Positions 28,769 to 37,727 of a stretch of 59,338 nucleotides of DNA are shown here, in pieces. The DNA is from Amycolatopsis coloradensis (GTDB lineage Bacteria; Actinomycetota; Actinomycetes; Mycobacteriales; Pseudonocardiaceae), in contig NZ_CP150484.1 of the NCBI RefSeq assembly GCF_037997115.1, forward strand, positions 610,389 through 669,726, given 5' to 3'. A program made the translations under genes and the position numbers. Numbering within the stretch: the stretch's first letter is position 1; the number at the start of each line of letters is the position of its first letter. The notes under the pieces were generated by a model. It worked only from the letters and a program-made list of their open reading frames with translations, had not been told where the DNA came from and searched no databases.

Positions 28769-31700
28769 GTGCGTGTGACGCTTCTGGGCCCGGTCGGAGC
28801 GGAGGCCGGAGACGGCACCCCGGTCGACATCGGCGGTGCCCGCCTCCGCATGCTCTTGGCCCGGCTCGCGCTGGAGCCCGGCCGCGCCGTCCCGGCGGCG
28901 GCCCTCATCGACGGTCTCTGGGGCGCGGAGCCGCCCGCCGACGCGGCGAACGCGCTGCAGTCCCTGGTCTCGCGGCTGCGCAAGGTCCTGCGTGCCGACG
29001 ACGTCGCCCTCGACTCCGGCCCCGGCGGTTACCGCCTGGACGTCGCCCGCGAGGACATCGACGTGTTCCGTTTCGAACGGCTGGCCGCGGAGGGCCGCGC
29101 GGAACTGTCGGCGGGACGGGACGCCGGTGCGGCCGCGGTTCTCGCCGAGGCGCTCGGCCTCTGGCGTGGTCAGGTGCTGTCCGACGTGCTCGATGCCCCG
29201 TTCGCGCAGGCGCCGGCGACCCGGCTGGAGGACCTGCGCCTGGAAGCGGCCGAAGATCGTTTCGAGGCGGAGATCCGGCTGGGCGGGCACGACCGCGTGC
29301 TCGCGGATCTCAAGGAGGCCGCCACGCGGCACCCGTTGCGCGAACGGCTTGCCGGGCTGTGGATCCGGGCACTGTGCGCGGCCGATCGCCAGTCCGACGC
29401 CCTCGCCGTCTACGAGGAGGTCCGGGCGGCGCTGGCCGATCAGCTCGGCGTCGACCCGTCGGCCGAACTCCGGGAGATCCATCTCGCCGCGTTGCGCGGT
29501 GAGCTCGGCCCGCCACCCGCGGCCACCGATCATCTCCCGGTCCGGCTCACCAGTTTCGTCGGCCGTGACGACGAGTTGAAGCTGGTCGCCGAGCTTCTCG
29601 CGGGTGCGCGGCTGGTGACGCTCGTCGGGCCGGGCGGCGCCGGGAAGACGCGGCTGGCCACCGAGGTCGCGACGCGGCATCCGGCACACACGCGCGGACG
29701 CGTCTGGTTCGTGCCGCTCGCCGGCGTCCGCGACCCGGGAGACCTGCCCGGTGCGGTCTTCGCCGCCCTGGAGCTGTGGGATCTCGGTCTTTCGCACGGC
29801 GGCGACCCGATGCGCCGCCCGGTGGACGCGCTGGCCAGGGTCGTGGAGACGCTCGGCGCCGGAGAATCGGTGCTGGTGCTGGACAACTGCGAGCATCTGG
29901 TCGACGCGGCCGCGGAGCTGGCGAACACCCTGTTGCGCCGCGTGCCGACTCTGCGCATCCTCGCGACGAGCCGGGAAGCGCTGGCCATCGACGGCGAGAC
30001 GCTGTGCCCGCTCGGCCCGCTGTCCGTTCCGGAAGGCTCGCCGACCGTCTCCCAAGCCGCCGAGGCGGGCGCGATCCGGCTGTTCGTCGACCGGGCGGTG
30101 GCCGTCCGCCCGGACTTCGTGCTCGACGAGTCCACTGTGGACGACGTCGCGCAGATCTGCCACCGGCTGGACGGGATGCCGCTGGCGCTGGAACTGGCCG
30201 CCGCGCGGCTGCGGTCGATGACCGTCGGGCAGATCTCGCGGCGGCTCGACGACCGGTTCCGCCTGCTGACCTCCGGCAGCCGGACCGCGTTGCCGAGGCA
30301 GCGCACGCTGCGTGCCGTCGTCGAGTGGAGCTGGGACCTGCTCGACGACGCCGAACGCGTGCTCGCCAGGCGGCTGTCGGTCTTCGGGGCAGGCGCCGAG
30401 GTCGAAGCGGTCGAAAGTGTCTGCGCCGGTGACGGCCTGCCCGCCGAAGACGTCCTGTACGTCCTCGGCTCACTCGTCGAGAAGTCCATTGTGGACGCCA
30501 TCGCCGGAGACCACGGTGAGCCACGGTACCGCATGCTGGAGACCATCCGGGCCTACGCGGCGGAACGTCTCGACGAAGCCCAAGAGCGAGAGCAGCTCAC
30601 GAAGGCCTATCACCGCTATTACGCCCAGCTCGTCGAACGGCTGGAGCCGATGCTGCGGACGGCGGATCAGCTCGTCGCCATCTCACGGTACGACGCGGAG
30701 CACGGCAACATCGTGACGGCGCTCCGGCAGGCCATCGACGCCGGCGACGCGGAAATGGCGACTCGGCTGTTCGGCGGCACCTTCTGGTACTGGCTGGTCA
30801 AGGGGGACAGCGACCGGGGCGAGGCCTTCGTCGACGAAGTGCTCACCTTCGGAGAACGCCTGGAGGACGACTTCGCGGCCGCGTTCCGGGCGATGCGTGC
30901 GATCACCGGCATGGTGCCGGGCGTCGGCGATCCCGAGGCCGTGCGGGAACTCATCGACGACTGTGTGCGGACGAACGCGCACACCCGGTTCGCCGGGCTG
31001 GCGATCGGCCTGCCCATGCTGGCCTTCTTCAGCCAGAACAAGGAACTGGCGCACCGTGAGGTCGAGCGGGCGCTGGCGAGCCCGGACCCGTGGGCCAGGT
31101 CGGCGGGGTCGTGGGCGCAGAGTTTCCTTCTCGTCGACGACGGAGACCCCGAGGGCGCGGACAGGGCCAGGGACAAGGCGTACGAAGGATTCACGGCCGT
31201 GGGCGACCGCTGGGGCACCGCGATGGCCGTGGGCATGAAGGCGAGCGACATCTCGATGTCGGGTGATCACGAGGCCGCGATCGCGCTGTACCGGCGAGGT
31301 CTCGCCCTCGCGCTCGAGCTGGGATCGCAGGACGATGTGATCCAGCAGCGCTGGCGGCTCGCGACGGAGTACGCGCGGGCCGGGGACCTCGAGACGGCGA
31401 TGCGCGAGATGCGCGACGCGGAGCGCTACGCGATCGACACGGGCAACGACCAGCTCGCGGTGATGGTGCTGGTGGGCAAGGCCGATCTGCTCAGTCGCGC
31501 CGGACGGATCGACGAGGCGCGCGCGGTCGGCGCCCGGTTCCGGGAGCGGATGGCGACGGTGCCGATGCCGGGCCTCTTCGGCGACGAATTCGGCGGGTAC
31601 ATCGACACCGAGATCGCGCTGGCCGCCGGAGAGCTGGACGAGGCCGCGCGCGGTGCCGCGATCGTCGTGAAATCCACCGCGGAACGCGGCGACATGGCCG

Positions 31701-31954
31701 ACCTGGGCCGGATCGTGGAGGTCTGCGGCCTGATCCGGTTCCGGCAGGAGAAGCCCGAGGCGGCCGTCCGGCTGCTCGGCGCGGCGAAGCTGCTGCGCGG
31801 CAGGCTGGACCTCGGGGAACCCGGTATCCGGCAGCTCATCGACGACCTTCGCGAGCATTTCGGCGAGGAGCGCTACGAAGAGCTCCTCGTCCAGGACGCC
31901 GGTCTGTCGCGTCCGGACCTGGTCGCCTGGATCTGTCAGGAAACGAGCGCGTGA
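28769..31954 (+). CDS. AfsR/SARP-type large transcriptional regulator (BTAD + NB-ARC + TPR)
   Basis: A 1061-residue protein. An OmpR-like DNA-binding domain (about 1-90; MRVTLLGPVGAEAGD, LVSRLRKVLRADD) is followed by the bacterial transcriptional activator domain (about 95-240). The STAND ATPase, with Walker A VGPGGAGKTRLA near residue 290 and the VLDNCEHLVDAAAEL sensor, comes next, and TPR-like helices run to the end. Such proteins activate secondary-metabolism or stress genes when their NTPase switches state. GTG 28769 is preceded by GCTGGGGG. The divergent M1 peptidase and the downstream ABC exporter are candidate targets. Confidence 0.9.
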   Translation: MRVTLLGPVGAEAGDGTPVDIGGARLRMLLARLALEPGRAVPAAALIDGLWGAEPPADAANALQSLVSRLRKVLRADDVALDSGPGGYRLDVAREDIDVFRFERLAAEGRAELSAGRDAGAAAVLAEALGLWRGQVLSDVLDAPFAQAPATRLEDLRLEAAEDRFEAEIRLGGHDRVLADLKEAATRHPLRERLAGLWIRALCAADRQSDALAVYEEVRAALADQLGVDPSAELREIHLAALRGELGPPPAATDHLPVRLTSFVGRDDELKLVAELLAGARLVTLVGPGGAGKTRLATEVATRHPAHTRGRVWFVPLAGVRDPGDLPGAVFAALELWDLGLSHGGDPMRRPVDALARVVETLGAGESVLVLDNCEHLVDAAAELANTLLRRVPTLRILATSREALAIDGETLCPLGPLSVPEGSPTVSQAAEAGAIRLFVDRAVAVRPDFVLDESTVDDVAQICHRLDGMPLALELAAARLRSMTVGQISRRLDDRFRLLTSGSRTALPRQRTLRAVVEWSWDLLDDAERVLARRLSVFGAGAEVEAVESVCAGDGLPAEDVLYVLGSLVEKSIVDAIAGDHGEPRYRMLETIRAYAAERLDEAQEREQLTKAYHRYYAQLVERLEPMLRTADQLVAISRYDAEHGNIVTALRQAIDAGDAEMATRLFGGTFWYWLVKGDSDRGEAFVDEVLTFGERLEDDFAAAFRAMRAITGMVPGVGDPEAVRELIDDCVRTNAHTRFAGLAIGLPMLAFFSQNKELAHREVERALASPDPWARSAGSWAQSFLLVDDGDPEGADRARDKAYEGFTAVGDRWGTAMAVGMKASDISMSGDHEAAIALYRRGLALALELGSQDDVIQQRWRLATEYARAGDLETAMREMRDAERYAIDTGNDQLAVMVLVGKADLLSRAGRIDEARAVGARFRERMATVPMPGLFGDEFGGYIDTEIALAAGELDEAARGAAIVVKSTAERGDMADLGRIVEVCGLIRFRQEKPEAAVRLLGAAKLLRGRLDLGEPGIRQLIDDLREHFGEERYEELLVQDAGLSRPDLVAWICQETSA

Positions 31955-31955
31955 A

Positions 31956-31992
31956 GAAGGGCTCCTCGCCAGGCAGAGGCGAGGAGCCCTTC
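31956..31992. terminator. Bidirectional hairpin between convergent genes
   Basis: GAAGGGCTCCTCGCC and GGCGAGGAGCCCTTC form a perfect 15-base stem with a seven-base loop. It starts one base after the stop of the AfsR-type gene and ends 24 bases before the stop of the ABC permease gene. No T-run follows on either strand. Confidence 0.8.
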
Positions 31993-32015
31993 ACGCGCGT
32001 TCCCCCTGACCCCCG

Positions 32016-32816
32016 TCAGACGCGCTTCCGGTAAGCCCACGTGGCGAGCGGGAAGAAGACCGCGAGCGCGGCCGCCATCCAGATCAGCGCCCCGGTCAGC
32101 GGCCCGGCGACCGGCCCGCCGTTCATCAGCCCGCGCAGGACGTCGGACATCTGCGTCACCGGGCTGATGTCGGCCCAGGCCTTCAGCCAGCCGGGCATGG
32201 TGTTCGTCTGCACGAACACGTTGCTGCCGAAGGTCAGCGGCATCAGCACCACGAACATCAGGCCCTGCACCGCGCCGGGGCTCTTCACCAGCATCCCGAC
32301 GAACACCGAAGCCCAGCAGAACGCCAGCGCGAACGCGATGACGAGCACGATCGCCAGCGCGAACTCGGCGGGCCCGGTCTGGATCCGGTAACCCATGATC
32401 GTCGCGACGACCATCAGCACGACCAGGCACACCAGATACCGCACGATGTCGGCCAGTACGGCGCCGATCAGCGGCGCGGACCGCGCGATCGGCATGGCCC
32501 GGAACCGGTCGAACACGCCCTTCGTGACGTCGGTGTTCAGCTGGACGCCGACGGTCATGCTGGCCTGCAGGATGTTGAACACCATGATGCCGGGCACGAT
32601 CATCTGGAGGTAGCCCTCGGTACTGCCCATGATCGCGCCGCCGAACAGGTAGACGAACATGACCAGGAAGATGATCGGCGCGATGGTGACGTCGGCCAGT
32701 TGTTCCGGGTTCTTGCGGATCTTCAGAACACCGCGCCAGGCAAGGGAAAGCCCGTGCCGCACGCTGCTGAGCAGTGAAACGTGCCGTGGTGGTGCGGGCA
32801 TCGCGATGGTCGTCAT
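32016..32816 (-). CDS. ABC-2 type transporter permease (DrrB-like)
   Basis: A 266-residue membrane protein with six predicted spans. It has the ABC-2 signature between spans (GVFDRFRAMPIARSAPLIGAVLAD, an EAA-like coupling loop) and a late NTMPGWLKAWADISPVTQMSDVLRGL block. Together with the ATPase it forms a daunorubicin-resistance-type exporter that moves hydrophobic compounds out of the cell. ATG overlaps the ATPase stop (ATGA). The substrate is unknown. Confidence 0.93.
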   Translation of the reverse strand: MTTIAMPAPPRHVSLLSSVRHGLSLAWRGVLKIRKNPEQLADVTIAPIIFLVMFVYLFGGAIMGSTEGYLQMIVPGIMVFNILQASMTVGVQLNTDVTKGVFDRFRAMPIARSAPLIGAVLADIVRYLVCLVVLMVVATIMGYRIQTGPAEFALAIVLVIAFALAFCWASVFVGMLVKSPGAVQGLMFVVLMPLTFGSNVFVQTNTMPGWLKAWADISPVTQMSDVLRGLMNGGPVAGPLTGALIWMAAALAVFFPLATWAYRKRV

Positions 32817-33790
32817 ACCAGGCTCCCTTCCGGAGTCGTGTCCTTTGTGGACTCGCCGGTCTTCTTGCCGGTCAGTGCGAGGAACACCTCGTCGAGGCTG
32901 GGCAGCCGGAGCGCCAGCTCGTCCGCGGTGATCCCGGCCTCGTCCAGCTTGCGGACCAAAGTGGACAGCAGGACCGGGTCGGCGACGGGCGCGGTGAGCA
33001 GCCCGGTGTCGTCGTCCCGGTGCGGCCGGGCCCCGGTGAGCCCGGCCAAGATGCGCTCGACGGCGTCGAGGTCGGCGAGCGCGGAGGGCCGGACCTGCAG
33101 TGTCTGGCCGCCGGTCCGCCGTTTGAGTTCGTCGGCGCGCCCGTTCGCCACGACGTGCCCGCGGTCGAACACGGTGATCGTGTCGGCCAGCTGGTCGGCC
33201 TCCTCCAGGTACTGCGTGGTGAGCAGCACCGTCGTGCCGTCGGCGACCAGCGTCCGGACCACGGCCCAGACCTCGTTGCGGGCGTGCGGGTCGAGCCCGG
33301 TGGTGGGCTCGTCCAGGTAGAGCACCTTGGGACGGCCGACCAGGCTCGCGGCGAGGTCGAGCCGCCGCCGCATCCCGCCCGAGTAGGTCTTGATCGCGCG
33401 GCCGGCGGCGCCGGTCAGTTCGAACCGCTCCAGCAGGTCGGCCGCGCGCTTCTTCGCGTCCGCCCTCGAGAACTCCAGGAGCCTGCCGATCAGGACGAGG
33501 TTCTCCGTACCGGAAAGGTCCTCGTCGACCGACGCGTACTGCCCGGTCAGCCCGATCATGCTCCGGACCGCCATCGGGTTCTTGACGACGTCGTACCCGA
33601 AGACACTCGCGTGGCCGCGGTCCGGCCGGATCAAGGTGGCCAGGATCCGGACGGCGGTCGTCTTCCCCGCGCCGTTCGGCCCCAGTACCCCGACCACCTT
33701 GCCCGCCGGGACCTCCAGATCGACCCCGTCGAGCGCCTTCGTCTCCCCATAGTGTTTGACCAGGCCCTCGGCCCTGATCGCGTGAGTCAT
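32813..33790 (-). CDS. ABC transporter ATP-binding protein (DrrA-like)
   Basis: A 325-residue ATPase with Walker A GPNGAGKT at 37-44, signature YSGGMRRRLDLAASL, Walker B VLYLDEPTTGLD and switch His replaced by Gln (LLTTQYLEEAD), as is usual in the DrrA group. The C-terminal 100 residues form the regulatory domain of that group (LPSLDEVFLALTGKK). ATG 33790 is preceded by a strong GGAGGAAA. Together with the overlapping permease it makes one exporter. Confidence 0.94.
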   Translation of the reverse strand: MTHAIRAEGLVKHYGETKALDGVDLEVPAGKVVGVLGPNGAGKTTAVRILATLIRPDRGHASVFGYDVVKNPMAVRSMIGLTGQYASVDEDLSGTENLVLIGRLLEFSRADAKKRAADLLERFELTGAAGRAIKTYSGGMRRRLDLAASLVGRPKVLYLDEPTTGLDPHARNEVWAVVRTLVADGTTVLLTTQYLEEADQLADTITVFDRGHVVANGRADELKRRTGGQTLQVRPSALADLDAVERILAGLTGARPHRDDDTGLLTAPVADPVLLSTLVRKLDEAGITADELALRLPSLDEVFLALTGKKTGESTKDTTPEGSLV

Positions 33791-33927
33791 CGCTTTCCTC
33801 CTGTGGATCTCGCCCCGCGGACAAAGGTGCACCCGGCGCCTGGCAGACCGCGCACAGCGCGCTGGCAGCGGCTGACAGGACCTGATAAGCGCTGGTAGAC
33901 GCGGTGTGAGGAGGTTGTGAAGGTGTT

Positions 33928-34944
33928 GTGGAGACGGCCGTCACGACGCTCTTGATCGGCATACTCGACGGCATGGTGATCGAAGAACGCGTGCGGCAGG
34001 GCGCCGGGCGGAAGCTGGTCAGCGGGCTGCTCGTCGCGGCGGTCGTGCCGTTCGCGGTGCTGACGGCGTTGCGGCTGGTGGGCTACGACGGCAACACGTA
34101 CACGATCGCGGCGCTCGCGCTCACGCCGTACGCCGGGATCGCGACGCTGGTGCTCGGTGTCCTCGCGCTGGGGCTCCGCCGCTGGTGGACCGGGGTGGTC
34201 GCGCTGGTGCTGACCTGCACGATCGGATCTCTGGTGCTTCCACGAGCGTTCGCGAACGAGCAGAAGGCGCTCGACGGGAAGCACGTGCGCGTGCTGGCGT
34301 CGAACATGCTCGGCGGGCAGGCGGATCCGGACCGGATCGTCGGCTACGTGAAGGAACACCAGGTCGACGTCCTGAGCCTGACCGAGATGACGCCCGAGGC
34401 GATCACCGGTCTCGAACGGGCCGGGTTGTTCCAGGTCCTGCCCTACCACGTGCTGCACCCGGCCGAGTGGGCGTCGGGTTCCGGGCTGGTGTCGCGGTAT
34501 CCGCTCACGCCGCTGAGGCTGAGCGGTAATTCGGACTACAAGCAGCCCAGCGCGAGCGTGGACCTCGGCGACGGCGTCCGGATCGAGGTCGTCGCGGTCC
34601 ATCCGGCGGCGCCGATGTGGGACCGGCACGCGTGGGTCGACGAGGCCAAGGACCTGCCCTACGCCGACGCCGAGCATGACATCCGGATCCTGGCGGGCGA
34701 CTTCAACGCCAGCCTGGACCACGCGCTCTTTCGTGAGCTGCTGACCAGGGGATACGTGGACGCGGCCGATCAGCTGGGGAAGGCGTTGGAGGGGACCTGG
34801 ACGAACGGGCTGGTGCCGCCGGTGCCGATCGACCACGTGCTGGCGGACAAGCGGACGGCCATCGCGGACTTCAAGGTGCTGGAAACGCCGGGCAGCGATC
34901 ACGACGCCGTCTACGCGGAGGTCGTGCTGCCCAGAGCGGGCTGA
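33928..34944 (+). CDS. Membrane-anchored endonuclease/exonuclease/phosphatase-fold protein
   Basis: A 338-residue protein. Three hydrophobic segments (about 33-52, 56-75 and 80-100) precede an extracytoplasmic EEP domain. The DNase-I-like metal and catalytic residues are recognisable: SNMLGG, SLTEMTPEA, GDFNASLDH, PIDHVLAD and GSDHDAVYAEV. Relatives are secreted nucleases or sphingomyelinase-like phosphodiesterases; the substrate is unknown. GTG 33928 follows AAGGTG; ATG 33973 is a weaker alternative. It is divergent from the ABC exporter and convergent with the sirtuin. Confidence 0.85.
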   Translation: METAVTTLLIGILDGMVIEERVRQGAGRKLVSGLLVAAVVPFAVLTALRLVGYDGNTYTIAALALTPYAGIATLVLGVLALGLRRWWTGVVALVLTCTIGSLVLPRAFANEQKALDGKHVRVLASNMLGGQADPDRIVGYVKEHQVDVLSLTEMTPEAITGLERAGLFQVLPYHVLHPAEWASGSGLVSRYPLTPLRLSGNSDYKQPSASVDLGDGVRIEVVAVHPAAPMWDRHAWVDEAKDLPYADAEHDIRILAGDFNASLDHALFRELLTRGYVDAADQLGKALEGTWTNGLVPPVPIDHVLADKRTAIADFKVLETPGSDHDAVYAEVVLPRAG

Positions 34945-34985
34945 AGGGGACTTTCGCCGCATGACACGCGGCGAAAGCTCCCTTC
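34943..34985. terminator. Hairpin starting inside the stop codon of the EEP gene
   Basis: GAAGGGGACTTTCGCCGC and GCGGCGAAAGCTCCCTTC pair with a single small mismatch zone around a seven-base loop. The left arm begins at the second base of the TGA stop (34942-34944). It separates two convergent genes. Confidence 0.75.
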
Positions 34986-34993
34986 ACCGCGTC

Positions 34994-35821
34994 TCATGCG
35001 GGCATGGTCCCCTTCAGCAGGGCGTCCAGTGCCTTGAGCGTTTCGAGGCCGTTGCTCGCCAGGGAAACGCCGCGGCCGTGCCGGACCTGCGGCTCGCGCG
35101 GGTTGATCCGGACCAGCGCGCCGGTCGCGGCGCTGGCCAGCTCCGAGTACCGCCGCACCGTCGGCACGGCCTGTCCGGCGCCGAGTTCCACGACCACGAG
35201 GTCGCGATGCTCGCGGCGCCACGCGTTCAGCTCGTCGAGCTGGGCCTGGCTGCGCCGCCCGAGCCAGTCGTAGTCGCCGAACATCAGGATGTTGGGCCGG
35301 GCGAGGCCGCCACAGCGCGGGCACGACGGCAGCGGCCCGAGCGCGCGCATGCTTTCTTCGTCGATCGGGACCGCGACGTCGTCCGCGGGCCAGATCTCCT
35401 TGGTGCAGCTGGCGAGGCACTGCAGATGGTGGATGGATCCGTGCGCCTCGGCGACCCGCGGAAAGCCCGCCTTCTGGAACTGTCCGTCCACATTGGACGT
35501 GAACGCGCGCGTGCCGCCCGGTTTGCGCGCTCCCCAGGACAGCAGGAGACGAAAGCCGTCGTGCGGGACGGTGGCGCGGTACAGCGCGAGCCGGTGCCCG
35601 TAGAAACCCCAGGCCAGCTCGGGGTCTTCGGCGAAATGCCGCGGGTCGGCGAGCTCGACGAAGCTGATGCCCAGCCGTTCGTACGGCGGATACGCCTTCC
35701 AGAAACCTTCGTCGCCCCGGAAATCGGGCAGGCCGGAGTCGACACCCATCCCGGCACCGGCGCAGACGAGCAGCGCGCCGGCGCCGTCGATCAGTTCCGC
35801 GGCTCGTTCGAGCTCACTCAC
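34994..35821 (-). CDS. Sir2-family NAD-dependent protein deacylase
   Basis: A 275-residue sirtuin. The NAD-binding motif GAGMGVDSGLPDFRG is at about 22-36, TSNVDGQF is at 108-115, and the catalytic His127 is in EAHGSIH. The zinc-binding pairs are Cys135/Cys139 and Cys167/Cys170, and MFGDYDW follows. GAGMG and VDSGLPDF replace the commoner GAGIS and xESGIPDFR, as in the class U/M-like bacterial sirtuins. GTG 35821 lies eight bases inside the end of the heme-oxygenase-like gene, so the two are co-translated. The target proteins are unknown. Confidence 0.88.
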   Translation of the reverse strand: MSELERAAELIDGAGALLVCAGAGMGVDSGLPDFRGDEGFWKAYPPYERLGISFVELADPRHFAEDPELAWGFYGHRLALYRATVPHDGFRLLLSWGARKPGGTRAFTSNVDGQFQKAGFPRVAEAHGSIHHLQCLASCTKEIWPADDVAVPIDEESMRALGPLPSCPRCGGLARPNILMFGDYDWLGRRSQAQLDELNAWRREHRDLVVVELGAGQAVPTVRRYSELASAATGALVRINPREPQVRHGRGVSLASNGLETLKALDALLKGTMPA

Positions 35822-36122
35822 CCGGCTTCGAAGCCTGGACGACCTCGAATTCCAGCAGGTTCGCGCCGGTGGAAACCGGCTTCGCGCGCTCGCCCGCGTG
35901 CGCCTCACGCGCCGGGCCGGACGCCCACGCCTGATACGCCTCTTCGGACTCCCACTTGGTGTAGACGAAGTAGCGCGACTCGCCGGAGACCGGGCGGAGC
36001 AGCTCGAAGCCGAGGAAGCCGGGCTGGTTGTCGACGGCGTGCAGCCGCGCGGCGAACCGCTTCTCCAGCTCGGGGCCTGCGCCTTCGGGGACCTCGATCG
36101 CGTTGATCTTCACGACAGCCAT
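35814..36122 (-). CDS. mhuD: MhuD-type heme-degrading monooxygenase
   Basis: A 102-residue ferredoxin-like protein of the IsdG/MhuD family. The start VVKINAIEVPEGAGPELEKRF, the GFLGFELLRPV stretch and the end TGANLLEFEVV closely match what I recall of M. tuberculosis MhuD (Rv3592). Asn7, Trp66 and His75, the distal Asn, the ruffling Trp and the proximal heme ligand, are all present. It should release iron from heme as mycobilin-type products without carbon monoxide. It shares a transcript with the sirtuin. I see no iron box in the 60-base upstream gap. Confidence 0.9.
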   Translation of the reverse strand: MAVVKINAIEVPEGAGPELEKRFAARLHAVDNQPGFLGFELLRPVSGESRYFVYTKWESEEAYQAWASGPAREAHAGERAKPVSTGANLLEFEVVQASKPGE

Positions 36123-36182
36123 GCCGCCAGCCTACGACGAAACTCTTTTGCGCCGCGATGTGATGCGTGGGACCTTCCCAAG

Positions 36183-37373
36183 GTGGCCGACATCAAGATC
36201 CTCATCTCCGGGGCGAGCGTCGCCGGGCCGGCGCTGGCCTTCTGGCTCGCCCGGTACGGCTTCCAGGTGACCGTCGTGGAGCGCGCGCCTTCGCTGCGCC
36301 CCGGCGGCCAGGCCGTCGACCTGCGCGGAACGGCCAAGGAGGTCGCGCGCCGGATGGGCCTGGACGAACGTATCCGCGCCGCCTGCACGGACACGAAGGG
36401 CGAGACGCTCGTCGACCGGAAGAACCGCACGAAGGCCACGATCCGCGCCGACGACTTCGACGGTGACGGCGTCGTCGCCGAGATCGAGATCCTCCGCGGC
36501 GACCTGACCGAAGTGCTCTACGAGGCGACCAAGGAGACGACGGAGTACGTCTTCGGTGACCGGATCACCGCGCTGGACGAGCGGGCCGACGGTGTCGACG
36601 TCACCTTCGCCGTCGGTGCCCGGCGGACGTACGACTTGGTCATCGGGGCGGACGGGCTGCATTCGGGAGTGCGGGCGCTGGCCTTCGGCGAAGAGTCCCG
36701 GTTCGTCCGGCACCTGGGCTCGTACCTGGCGTTCTTCACCGTGCCGAATCGGCTGGGCCTGCGGAACTGGGCCGTCGGCTACGACGACGTCGGCCGGTCC
36801 GCCGGGATCCGAGCCGTCCGCGACGGCGACGAGGCGATGGCCTACTTCGGGTTCGCCTCGGAGAAGATCGACTACGACTATCGCGACGTCGAGGCGCAGA
36901 AGGCGCTGGTGCGCGAGCTCGGGGCCGGGATGGAGTGGGAGGCGCCCTGGCTGCTGGACCGGATGGACGAGGCGTCCGACTTCTACTTCGATTCATGCGC
37001 CCAGGTGATCATGGAGTCCTGGTCGCGCGGCCGCGTCGGGCTGCTGGGTGACGCCGCTTTCTGTCCCTCGCCGCTTTCCGGGCAGGGCACGAGCCTGGCG
37101 TTCGTCGGAGCGTACGTTCTCGCCGGAGAGCTCGCCGCCGGTCTCGACACCGGGCTCAAACGCTACGAGGCGGTCATGCGCGAGTTCGTCGAGAAGACGC
37201 AGGAGATGGGGCGGGAGAACGCGGAGTCGATCTTCGCGAAGTCGCGTACCGCGCTGCGGATGCGCTACGTGATGATGCGGGTGATGCGGCTCAAGCCGTT
37301 CGCCGCGCTGGCATCGCGGAAGATGCGGGACGTGGTGAACGGCATCGACCTGCCGGACTATCCCGGCGTCTGA
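36183..37373 (+). CDS. FAD-dependent monooxygenase (PHBH/TetX-like)
   Basis: A 396-residue flavoprotein hydroxylase. It has the dinucleotide loop ISGASVAGPALAFWLARYG (a GxSxxGxxxA variant of GxGxxG), the glutamate VVERAP, the DG motif VIGADGLHSGVR and the GD motif RVGLLGDAAFCPSPLSGQG. It probably uses NAD(P)H and O2 on a small organic substrate, for example an aromatic compound or an antibiotic. GTG 36183 has only a weak AAGG upstream. It is divergent from mhuD over 60 bases. A repeat begins at its stop codon. Confidence 0.9.
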   Translation: MADIKILISGASVAGPALAFWLARYGFQVTVVERAPSLRPGGQAVDLRGTAKEVARRMGLDERIRAACTDTKGETLVDRKNRTKATIRADDFDGDGVVAEIEILRGDLTEVLYEATKETTEYVFGDRITALDERADGVDVTFAVGARRTYDLVIGADGLHSGVRALAFGEESRFVRHLGSYLAFFTVPNRLGLRNWAVGYDDVGRSAGIRAVRDGDEAMAYFGFASEKIDYDYRDVEAQKALVRELGAGMEWEAPWLLDRMDEASDFYFDSCAQVIMESWSRGRVGLLGDAAFCPSPLSGQGTSLAFVGAYVLAGELAAGLDTGLKRYEAVMREFVEKTQEMGRENAESIFAKSRTALRMRYVMMRVMRLKPFAALASRKMRDVVNGIDLPDYPGV

Positions 37374-37411
37374 CCGCATTCAGAGGACTAAATGCGGGAG
37401 TTTCAGCCTCG
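37374..37411. repeat. 38-base direct repeat, left copy (short family A element)
   Basis: CCGCATTCAGAGGACTAAAT and the following bases match 37690-37727 at 35 of 38 positions. The first 24 bases are a half-length family A element with arms CCGCATT and AATGCGG. It begins immediately after the TGA of the monooxygenase gene. Confidence 0.8.
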
Positions 37412-37485
37412 CGGCAGGTAGCCTGGCGCGCTCTTGACCGTCCATAAGGGACGCTAGTCCCGGTGACGGCGTCCTTTTCGGGTAC

Positions 37486-37666
37486 TCGTGAGTGGTAATG
37501 AGCGTTCTAACCCTCTTTACCACTCACGACCCCCGCGCCAAACTGTGCATATGGGCACCAAAGGGACATTTCGCCGCACCAGTGTGTCCCTTGTGGACGG
37601 TCAGCGCGGTCGCCACGCTGTGAAGGCCTCCTTCACTACCTTGAGGGTAGGGAAGGGGCCCTTCAC
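37486..37666. repeat. Cluster of three hairpins in the 345-base convergent gap
   Basis: TCGTGAGTGGTAA pairs perfectly with TTACCACTCACGA (37486-37529, family B). AAGGGACA pairs with TGTCCCTT (37561-37592). GTGAAGGCCTCCTTCACTACC pairs with a right arm at 37646-37666 with three mismatches. No gene is visible between 37374 and 37718; the gap is made almost entirely of repeats. Confidence 0.75.
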
Positions 37667-37689
37667 GGACGGCCGCGCCAGTCGGCACT

Positions 37690-37727
37690 CCGCATTTAGA
37701 GGACTGAATGCGGGATTTTCAGCCTCG
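37690..37727. repeat. 38-base direct repeat, right copy, overlapping the M1 lipoprotein gene end
   Basis: CCGCATTTAGAGGACTGAAT and the following bases repeat 37374-37411. The last nine bases are coding for the M1 peptidase on the minus strand (its stop and final residues). The left copy therefore carries a duplicated scrap of that gene's 3' end. Confidence 0.8.

Noticed and set aside
32016..33790. The ABC exporter as part of the CDPS system
   Set aside because: It is 8 kb away, on a separate transcript, with unrelated genes between, and lacks the shared LysR-type motif.
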